A stretch of DNA of 64,000 nucleotides from an uncultured Coriobacteriaceae bacterium (GTDB taxonomy: Bacteria; Actinomycetota; Coriobacteriia; Coriobacteriales; Atopobiaceae): NCBI GenBank assembly GCA_902791035.1, contig CADAUA010000001.1, positions 62,001 through 126,000 on the forward strand, in the 5' to 3' direction. Below are positions 58,010-64,000 of this stretch, piece after piece (positions within the stretch are counted from its first letter, which is position 1; the number at the start of each line of letters is the position of its first letter). Made by a program: the position numbers and the translations under genes. The notes under the pieces are model-generated. The model saw nothing but the letters and a program-made list of their open reading frames with translations. It was not told the DNA's origin and did no database searches.

Positions 58010-58717
58010 CTACTCCTCCGGCAGGATGTGGAAGCCGAGCGAGGCGATGTCCTTGGCAAAGCCCTGCACCGTGGCCACGGAGAGCTCGAGGGGCGTGCGG
58101 CCGCGCTTGAACCACTTGTCCAGCACGGTATTGGGCACGGTGATGATGTCCACGCCCATCTGGTCGGCCTGGATGATGTTGTAGACCTCGCGGGTGGAGG
58201 CCCACAGGACCTCGGTGAGCGGACGGTCGCGGTTGAGCTCCACCGCATACTTCATGGCGGGGATGGGGTCGTTGCCCGCGTCGGAGAGCCGGCCGGCAAA
58301 GACCGAGATGTAGCCCGGCACCTCGGGGTTGAGGGCCTCGGTCACAGCCCTGACCTGCTCCTCGGTAAAAACAGCCGTCACGTTCACGTGCACGCCCGCG
58401 TCGGAGAGCCTCTTGATCAGACTATAGGTGGGGGTGCCGTCGGTCCTGATGCAGGGGATCTTCACGAAGACGTTCTGGCCCCACGTCTTTATCTCGTTGG
58501 CCTCCACCTCCATCTGGGCCTCGTCGTCGGCAAAGACCTCGAAGGAGATGGACTTGTTGGGGATGGCCTCGAGCACCTTGAAGGCGAAGTCGCGGTAGTT
58601 CTGCACGCCGCCCTTCTTCATGAGCGAGGGGTTGGTGGTAAAGCCGTCGACACCCCTCGCGTTCATCTCGAGCATGCCCTCGAGGTTGGCGCCGTCAGCA
58701 AAGATCTTGATAGCCAT
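58010..58717 (-). CDS. Transaldolase / fructose-6-phosphate aldolase-like protein
   Basis: A 235-residue class I aldolase of the transaldolase family. 'IFADGANLEGMLEM', 'GFTTNPSLMKKGG' and 'VFVKIPCIRTDGTPT' (Schiff-base Lys in VKIP) are characteristic, followed by 'VNVTAVFTEEQV' and 'SVFAGRLSDAG'. The length is that of the short TalC/Fsa-like subfamily. The natural substrate pair is unknown. AAGGGAA precedes ATG 58717. Confidence 0.9.
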   Translation of the reverse strand: MAIKIFADGANLEGMLEMNARGVDGFTTNPSLMKKGGVQNYRDFAFKVLEAIPNKSISFEVFADDEAQMEVEANEIKTWGQNVFVKIPCIRTDGTPTYSLIKRLSDAGVHVNVTAVFTEEQVRAVTEALNPEVPGYISVFAGRLSDAGNDPIPAMKYAVELNRDRPLTEVLWASTREVYNIIQADQMGVDIITVPNTVLDKWFKRGRTPLELSVATVQGFAKDIASLGFHILPEE

Positions 58718-58959
58718 GCCGGTTCCCTTCCCTAGCGCCGCCTGCGGCGGCCCCGTTCCTGCACAAATTGTAGCTACCGCAGCAAGGAAGTTCACAGGCC
58801 ACGCGGCCCGCGCCGCTGGCGGAGGCAATCTGTCACCTCGCCGGCACGCAGGCCACCGGCCGACAAGCGCGCGACGGCCCGTGGCCTAGCATGGGGTGGA
58901 TCATCGGCATGGGAAGGGAACCCGCTCAGAGAGGGTTCCCGACAACCGGAGGAGCGGTC

Positions 58960-59139
58960 ATGGCAGTGCAGTACGTGAGCTACACGGAACTGGACGACTA
59001 CCTCATGTCCCCCGACTGCCCCGACTGCGGCAGCGAGGACGTGGACCTTATCGCCACAGTGCAGGACGGCGCGTATGTGATCAAGCAGTACCGGTGCAAC
59101 GTGTGCGGCCACGTGTGGACCGAGCGCACCCGCGCCTAG
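58960..59139 (+). CDS. Small zinc-ribbon protein
   Basis: A 59-residue protein with two CxxC knuckles, CPDCGS (near 20) and CNVCGHVW (near 48), separated by a short beta stretch; this is a zinc ribbon typical of nucleic-acid-binding or adaptor proteins. CGGAGGAG stands before ATG 58960, which I prefer to an ATG 69 bases upstream. It is monocistronic, followed by GTAC hairpins that may serve as its terminator. No specific function can be named. Confidence 0.7.
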   Translation: MAVQYVSYTELDDYLMSPDCPDCGSEDVDLIATVQDGAYVIKQYRCNVCGHVWTERTRA

Positions 59140-59142
59140 GCC

Positions 59143-59225
59143 CAAACACAGGGGGTCAAACACAGGGGGCAAACACAGGGGGTACTCCCCTTTGTTTCAA
59201 ACACAGGGGGTACTCCCCTTTGTTT
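59143..59225. repeat. GTAC hairpins: two complete and two partial tandem copies
   Basis: Two left-half copies (CAAACACAGGGGG) are followed by two complete 28-bp units (CAAACACAGGGGGTACTCCC-CTTTGTTT) at about 59170-59197 and 59198-59225. They directly follow the zinc-ribbon gene. Confidence 0.9.
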
Positions 59226-59228
59226 GCC

Positions 59229-59338
59229 TGGCACCCCAAAATCCGTCCCTATAAGTTCAAACCACCGGCCTTAAAATCAGCGACATCTGGCCTTTTGCAA
59301 GATATATCAAAGTTATAGAGACGGATTTTGAGGTGCCA
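59229..59338. repeat. Stem-core-stem element with 26-bp arms
   Basis: The left arm TGGCACCCCAAAATCCGTCC-CTATAA (59229-59254) and the right arm TTATAGAGACGGATTTTGAG-GTGCCA (59313-59338) pair over 26 bp with two differences. Both differences would be G-U pairs in a - strand RNA but C-A mismatches in a + strand RNA. The interior of 58 bases contains, on the - strand, TTTGATATATCTTGCA...CAGATG...GCT...GGCC, resembling the other cores. No gene is seen in 59140-59603. Confidence 0.85.
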
Positions 59339-59563
59339 CAAGTGCGTATGGGCGGTTACGCGCACCACAAACGCGCAGGCAGAGTCCCATGAATTCGGGC
59401 ACCCTCTTCGCCCGACAGAGAAGAGGGCTGCAAAACCAGGCTGCCTAGCTGGGCAAACGTACCAGAGCCATTTTGCGCGCCGCAATCGCTCCCGATGGGC
59501 CTTGGGACCAGTGCTCCTCGGATAGGCCGTCTGGCGCCTTCTGGTGAGGCCGCCTATTACAGG

Positions 59564-59589
59564 GCGACCCCGCGGTTTGGCGGGGTCGC
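59564..59589 (-). terminator. Terminator-like hairpin after the GH106-like gene
   Basis: A 9-bp stem GCGACCCCG / CGGGGTCGC lies about 15 bases after the stop; the following - strand sequence CCTGTAAT is only weakly T-rich. Confidence 0.5.
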
Positions 59590-59603
59590 TCGGTCACTCA
59601 TTC

Positions 59604-62315
59604 CTACGCGCCCAGCTCCAGGGTGGCGCCGGTCATGCCCGTGGGCTCGAGGGGCAGGAACTGGCCCACGAAGTCGTCCATGGCGCGGGCCAGGGTGGTG
59701 TTTGTCTCCACCACTATGCGGTTGGTTCCGGCGTGCAGGCTGCCGTCCAGGTCGAAGGCGTAGTCCGGCACGATCCTGCAGCCGCAGTCCACGCCGTTGA
59801 CCGTCACGCGGGCACCCTCGCGCACGCCAGCCAGCGTCAGGCAGCCACGTGCTGGCGCCTCGCCCAGCTCCACGTCCCACGCGTAGCGGATGCGACCAGC
59901 GAAGGACCCCAGGCCCGGCAGGCCACTCACGTAGGCAGCATGGCCCAGCGACAAGGGCTCGCCCCACTCCTGGCACAGCCCCTCGTGCGAGGCCAGGCTG
60001 ACCGTGCAGGCGCCCAGCTCGAGGGTCTCGGTAGCCACGAAGGGCGCGGGCTTGGCAACCGCACCGGCCACGGCCTCGCGCGTGACCACCACCACACGGG
60101 ACCCATAGGGCGCCAGGTCCAGCTCCCAGGCGGCAGGGTCCTCCGTCAGCGTGTTCGCGAAGGGGTCGTAGGCGTACGTATAGCCCCTCGCGCCTCCCGC
60201 CAGCGTGCACACGACGCGATCCGTGCCGCTCTCGTTGACCAGCAGGTAGACGTCCGCGCCATCCGCCGGCCGCAGGTAGTGGTAGGTGCGCAGCCAGGGG
60301 ACCTCGCAGCTGGGGGCGAGCTCGCGGAGCCCCGCGTCCACGACGGCCTCGGCAAGGCCATCCAGCGCCACCACACGGACGTCCTTCTCCGCAGCAAGCG
60401 CGGCGAGAAGCCCGCACGCATCCAACCCGTCCGTCGCGCGCTCGGGGAGGGCGTCCACGAACCACACGGGCACACCGCCCCGCGCCAGACGCAGCAGGGC
60501 CTCCAGCGTGGGACGCGGCACGGCCTGGGACCAGGGTATCACGATGCCGCGGGCCTTCTCTGCGCCCAGCTGCGCGCGCCCGTCCGCCGCCACCGTGGCC
60601 CCGTCCAGGTAGTCCGACGACACGAAGTCGAACTCCACCTGCGCCCGGTCGAGCCGGGCCGCCGGCACCTCGAGCGACATGCAGTCTCCCGACCACTCGC
60701 CCTCCGCCGGGAACCACACGGCCACCGCCGGCGCGTACTCCCCGCCCGAGAGCAGGGCACCCAGGCGCTGGGTATAGGCCATGAGCTGCGCGAACTCCGG
60801 GTACTGGGGGTTGTGGCCACCGGCCCAGAAGTGGGCCGGGCAGTCGGTGTCCGGGAAGTCCTTGGCCGTGAAGGCGTGCGGCACGAAGCGGTTGACGCCG
60901 CGCACCAGCATGTAGTCCGCGATCCACTTGTCCAGCCGGTTGCCGCCCGCCCAGCCAAAGGCGCCAAAGACCTCCGCCATGCAGAGGCCGCCCTTCTTGG
61001 CGTCCAAGTGCGCCAGGGACCCGCCCAGCTTGCCCAGGGCGTGGTCGAAGAACTCCATCTCCCAGCCCGGCTTGTGGAAGGCCCGGAAGAGGCCCTGGTC
61101 ATAGCCCGGCTGCAGCTGCTGCATCACCACGTCGATGCCCGCCATGTCCGCGTGCGCCATGGCCCGGAAGAAGTGGCCGGCGCCGTAGCCCAGGCGTGCC
61201 ACGGCGTGGTTGTCCTCGATGGTATGGCCGATGTGGCGCACGCCATGCGCATGGCACCAGTCCGCAATCACGCCGTCGAAGTTGTCGGAGTAGAGCTGGC
61301 TCACCAGGTCCATGTAGGCGGCGCGCAGCACATGCGCCTCCTCGGTCTGGCCGAAGAAGAGCAGGGGCAGCCAGGGCACGATGGTCTTGTTGTCCAGGCC
61401 CGCCAGACAAGTGCCCGCCAGGCGCTGGGCCAGCAGGGTCGCCAGGTCGTCTCGCCAGGGCAGGGGCATCTGGGGGTTGTGGCCGATGGAGGCTCCCTCG
61501 GAGCCGTGGATGTTGCCGAATCGCGGCTCATCGGAGAAGAAGCCCTGGAAGGTCCTGCCGAAGTCCGCGCCAAAGTGCTCGTAGACGGGCTGGTAGACCG
61601 TGTCGAGAAGGACCTGCGTGGCGGCGGGGTCGATGGGATTGAGGTAGCCCTCGGTCTCCTTCTCGCCACCCTTGAAGCCCACGGTGAGCACGCACACGTA
61701 CCAGGCACCGGCGGGCAGGTCCAGGTCCACCACGATGCGCTCGGGCTCCGTCATCCCCGTGGGATTGCCGATGGGGTCATACATGGGGCGGCCGGTCATG
61801 TAGTCCGCGCGGCGGTGCAGGCCGGCCGTGAGGTCGACGGCCTGCGTGGGGTCGGGCCCGTCGGGACTGTTGCGGCGGATGGCCCAGACGCCCAGGACCT
61901 GCGCCTTGGGGTCGGTCATCATGAGCTGGTAGGTGAGGTTGAGCTCGGCGCCCACCTGCGGGCCCATCACGTCGAAGGTGGCCAGCCGCAGGTACTTCTT
62001 GCAGAGCTCCGGGTGGCTGCGCCTGACCTCGCCATTGGCGAATCCCGTGGGGAAGTGGGAGTCGTCCAGGAGCCACATGCGCATGCCGCGCGCCTTGCAC
62101 TCGTCCAAGATGACGCCCAGGTCGCGCCACCAGCCCTCACCGTTGAAGTCGTCGTGCGGTCGCGCCTCCACGCAGAGGGCGTCGATGCCGCTCTCCTGGA
62201 TACGCCCCACCATCTCGCGCAGGCGGTCCTCGCCGTCGGTCGACCCGTGCACCCACAGGAAGGGTGCCACGGCCTGCTTGGTGTCGTCGGTCAGAACCCT
62301 CTCGATGCCTGTCAT
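59604..62315 (-). CDS. GH106-like glycoside hydrolase (alpha-L-rhamnosidase family)
   Basis: A 903-residue enzyme without signal peptide. The N-terminal barrel begins 'APFLWVHGSTDGEDRLREMVGRI' in part, with 'VEARPHDDFNGEGWWRDLGVIL' and 'WLLDDSHFPTGFANG', as in GH106. 'GFFSDEPRFGN' and 'YMLVRGVNRFVPHAF' are further conserved barrel blocks. The C-terminal part has beta-sandwich domains, ending with a galactose-binding-like module ('ARVTVNGVDCGCRIVPDY', 'GTNRIVVETNTTLAR'). Rhamnosidase activity is inferred from family only. GGGGGAG precedes ATG 62315. It is alone on the - strand, downstream of the carbamate kinase gene. Confidence 0.8.
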   Translation of the reverse strand: MTGIERVLTDDTKQAVAPFLWVHGSTDGEDRLREMVGRIQESGIDALCVEARPHDDFNGEGWWRDLGVILDECKARGMRMWLLDDSHFPTGFANGEVRRSHPELCKKYLRLATFDVMGPQVGAELNLTYQLMMTDPKAQVLGVWAIRRNSPDGPDPTQAVDLTAGLHRRADYMTGRPMYDPIGNPTGMTEPERIVVDLDLPAGAWYVCVLTVGFKGGEKETEGYLNPIDPAATQVLLDTVYQPVYEHFGADFGRTFQGFFSDEPRFGNIHGSEGASIGHNPQMPLPWRDDLATLLAQRLAGTCLAGLDNKTIVPWLPLLFFGQTEEAHVLRAAYMDLVSQLYSDNFDGVIADWCHAHGVRHIGHTIEDNHAVARLGYGAGHFFRAMAHADMAGIDVVMQQLQPGYDQGLFRAFHKPGWEMEFFDHALGKLGGSLAHLDAKKGGLCMAEVFGAFGWAGGNRLDKWIADYMLVRGVNRFVPHAFTAKDFPDTDCPAHFWAGGHNPQYPEFAQLMAYTQRLGALLSGGEYAPAVAVWFPAEGEWSGDCMSLEVPAARLDRAQVEFDFVSSDYLDGATVAADGRAQLGAEKARGIVIPWSQAVPRPTLEALLRLARGGVPVWFVDALPERATDGLDACGLLAALAAEKDVRVVALDGLAEAVVDAGLRELAPSCEVPWLRTYHYLRPADGADVYLLVNESGTDRVVCTLAGGARGYTYAYDPFANTLTEDPAAWELDLAPYGSRVVVVTREAVAGAVAKPAPFVATETLELGACTVSLASHEGLCQEWGEPLSLGHAAYVSGLPGLGSFAGRIRYAWDVELGEAPARGCLTLAGVREGARVTVNGVDCGCRIVPDYAFDLDGSLHAGTNRIVVETNTTLARAMDDFVGQFLPLEPTGMTGATLELGA

Positions 62316-62440
62316 GTCTGCTCCCCCATCCTGCGGCCCTGGCAGCCGCATGTCCTTATTAACCTCGACTCTACATGGAACAGGGAGGCAGGGATGCCAT
62401 GACTCGGCAAATTGAAATGGCGTTTCAGCCAAATGGGGGC

Positions 62441-62489
62441 GGGCACTAGGGGGTACTCCCCGGGCACTAGGGGGTACTCCCCTAGCGCC
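62441..62489. repeat. GTAC hairpins, CTAG variant, two copies
   Basis: GGGCACTAGGGGGTACTCCC occurs twice in tandem and is closed by CTAGCGCCC, so the second copy forms a longer stem. It immediately follows the carbamate kinase stop on the - strand and may act as its terminator. Confidence 0.85.
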
Positions 62490-62497
62490 CGGCTTGG

Positions 62498-63478
62498 CTA
62501 GGCGTGGATGTGGGTGCCGGAGAGGCCGGCCATGGCCTCGGCGGCATGCTCCAGCGAGCCGATGATGCAGGTGCGGCCCGGGCGCGACCGTACGAACTTG
62601 ATGCCCGCGCGCACCTTGGGCTCCATGGATCCCTTGCCGAACTGGCCCTCGTCCACGTAGGCCTGGGCCTCCGCAGCGGAGACGTCCTCCAGGTCCTGCT
62701 GGTCCGGCTTGCCGAAGTTGATGGCCACGTGGTCCACCGCGGTGAGAAGCACGAGCGTGTCTGCCTGGCAGTCCTCGGCCAGGAGCTCGCCGCCCATGTC
62801 CTTGTCGATGACGGCGGCGACGCCCTTATAGGCGCCCTTGTCGGAGTAGTCGCGCACCACGGGTATTCCGCCGCCACCGCAGGCGATGACGATGAACTCG
62901 TTGTCCAGCAGGTTCAGGATGCTCTCGTACTCCACGATCTTCTTGGGCTCGGGAGAGGCCACCACGCGCCTCCAGCCTCGGCCGGAGTCCTCCACGAAGG
63001 TCATCTCGGGGTGGGCGGCCTTCTCGGCGGCGGCCTGCTCCCTGGTGAGGAAGGCACCGATGGGCTTGGTGGGATTGAGGAAGGCCGGGTCGCCGGGATC
63101 GACCTCGATCTGGGTGACGATGGAGGCCACGTGCCAGCGCTTGTAGGACTTGTGCATGGCCACGCCGATGGCCTGCTGCAGGTGATAGCCGATGTAGCCC
63201 TGGCTCATGGCGCCGCACTCGGGCAGGTCCATGGCAGGAACGGAGTCCGGTGCCTCGGCGTGGGCGATGGCGAAGGCCTTCTGGATCATGCCCACCTGGG
63301 GGCCGTTGCCGTGGGTGATGATGATCTCGTTGCCCATCTCGATGACCTTGAGGAGGGTGGGGGCGCAGGCGCGCAGGCGCTCGATCTGCTCCTGGGGGGT
63401 GTTGCCCAGGGCGTTGCCGCCCAGGGCTATGACCACGCGGTTGGGCTTCTGGAAGGACCTGGACAAGGACCTGGTCAT
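62498..63478 (-). CDS. arcC: Carbamate kinase
   Basis: Makes ATP from carbamoyl phosphate and ADP (or the reverse) in fermentation of arginine, agmatine or ureides. The 326-residue protein has 'VVIALGGNALG', 'IITHGNGPQVGMI', 'ACGGGGIPVV', 'AVIDKDMGGELLAEDCQAD' and 'LTAVDHVAINFG', all family hallmarks. GGAGG precedes ATG 63478. No arginine deiminase or carbamoyltransferase gene is inside the window; the neighbour on the 5' side is a 2-hydroxyacid dehydrogenase 94 bp away, so the pathway remains open. Confidence 0.95.
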   Translation of the reverse strand: MTRSLSRSFQKPNRVVIALGGNALGNTPQEQIERLRACAPTLLKVIEMGNEIIITHGNGPQVGMIQKAFAIAHAEAPDSVPAMDLPECGAMSQGYIGYHLQQAIGVAMHKSYKRWHVASIVTQIEVDPGDPAFLNPTKPIGAFLTREQAAAEKAAHPEMTFVEDSGRGWRRVVASPEPKKIVEYESILNLLDNEFIVIACGGGGIPVVRDYSDKGAYKGVAAVIDKDMGGELLAEDCQADTLVLLTAVDHVAINFGKPDQQDLEDVSAAEAQAYVDEGQFGKGSMEPKVRAGIKFVRSRPGRTCIIGSLEHAAEAMAGLSGTHIHA

Positions 63479-63572
63479 AATGGGGCCTCCGAGCTTGGTT
63501 CTTGGCCGGACTGGGTCAAGGAGGTCGGGCCCGGGCCTGGGCCGCATGCCCAGGCCCGGCCGCACGTCGCGC

Positions 63573-64000
63573 CTAGAGCTCGCAGACGTTCTTCGGCTCG
63601 CCCGCCAGCCAGCCGGCCACGTTGTCGAACTCGATGACGGCGCGACGTTCCATGGACTCCGCCGTGAGGAAGCCCACGTGCGGCGTGAGCACCACGTTGG
63701 GGGCGTCCACCAGGGGGTAGTCCGCGGGCAGGGGCGGCTCCATGTCGAAGACGTCGATGCCGGCACCCGCCAGGTGGCCGGACGCCAGAGCCTGGGACAG
63801 GGCAGCGCTGTCCACCACGGCACCACGGGCGCAGTTCACGAGCACGGCTCCGTCCTTCATCTGGGTGATGCGCTGAGCCGAGAGGAAGCCGCGGGTCTGG
63901 GCGTTGCTGGGGATGTGGAGGCTCACGATGTCGCTTAGGGCAAGAAGGTCGTCCAACCCGGTGAACTCGATGCCTGCGGCCGTGGCCTCGGGGTTCTCGT
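63573..64000 (-). CDS. D-isomer-specific 2-hydroxyacid dehydrogenase, C-terminal part (5' truncated by window)
   Basis: NAD-dependent oxidoreductase; the frame stays open through base 64000, so the N-terminus lies outside. Visible are 'SDIVSLHIPSNAQT', 'MKDGAVLVNCARGAVVD' (substrate Arg), 'AGAGIDVFDMEPPLP' (catalytic Glu) and 'LTPHVGFLT' (catalytic His). About 142 residues are present. Phosphoglycerate dehydrogenase, glyoxylate/hydroxypyruvate reductase and D-lactate dehydrogenase are all possible. It probably lies in one transcript with arcC. Confidence 0.92.
   Translation of the reverse strand, partial: ENPEATAAGIEFTGLDDLLALSDIVSLHIPSNAQTRGFLSAQRITQMKDGAVLVNCARGAVVDSAALSQALASGHLAGAGIDVFDMEPPLPADYPLVDAPNVVLTPHVGFLTAESMERRAVIEFDNVAGWLAGEPKNVCEL

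Overview
The window is high-GC DNA with compact operons and clear Shine-Dalgarno sequences. Its gene content (LPXTG pili with a class C sortase, type III glutamine synthetase, a 1003-residue iron-sulfur/FAD oxidoreductase, cupin-carboxymuconolactone decarboxylase, Atopobiaceae-like family 5 binding proteins) suggests an actinobacterium of the class Coriobacteriia, perhaps Olsenella/Atopobiaceae-like. That placement is an inference from gene types; no rRNA, tRNA or transposase gene was seen.

Layout. 1-7.2 kb: end of one peptide-binding protein (+), convergent with a complete opp operon (oppA-B-C-D-F, - strand). 7.4-13.7 kb: C26 amidohydrolase, GH36 alpha-galactosidase, GPH sugar symporter and TetR regulator, divergent across twin operators from a GT-B-like gene. 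13.8-16.9 kb: the large flavo-iron-sulfur oxidoreductase. 16.9-19.5 kb: palindrome-rich region around a PD-(D/E)XK-like protein (copy A). 19.6-20.8 kb: rpsA. 21.3-32.3 kb: sortase pilus locus (tip adhesin, sortase-fold protein without catalytic residues, minor pilin, sortase C, major pilin, signal peptidase I, coiled-coil protein) with a ten-base C/G tract upstream. 32.8-40.6 kb: HAD phosphatase, second PD-(D/E)XK-like protein (copy B) between two 95-bp repeat arrays, cysteine desulfidase, DUF4143 ATPase, HMA protein, toxin-antitoxin pair, RNase HI. 40.6-48.1 kb: ROK kinase, polA, glutamine synthetase, DUF308 protein. 48.2-52.3 kb: Fe(III)-type ABC importer. 53-57 kb: LysR-linked redox cluster with a decayed flavodoxin and a decayed iron alcohol dehydrogenase. 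57-64 kb: YdcF, transaldolase-like aldolase, zinc ribbon protein, GH106-like glycosidase, carbamate kinase and a partial 2-hydroxyacid dehydrogenase.

The most unusual content is between the genes. Several families of palindromic elements recur: (i) a GTAC-centred G4/C4 hairpin, including a 60-bp perfect palindrome; (ii) palindromes with an AAGTG..C/G..CACTT centre; (iii) 95-bp arrays carrying TCAGTACG/CGTACTGA arms; (iv) stem-core-stem elements in which long, unrelated complementary arms enclose a similar core (TGCAGGTAGAT...GCT...GCC). Two divergent paralogues of a putative PD-(D/E)XK-fold protein each sit inside a cluster of such repeats, and a toxin-antitoxin cassette is bracketed by a duplicated composite palindrome. 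The nuclease-plus-repeat-array arrangement is the best candidate here for an undescribed system; its function is not known from sequence alone.
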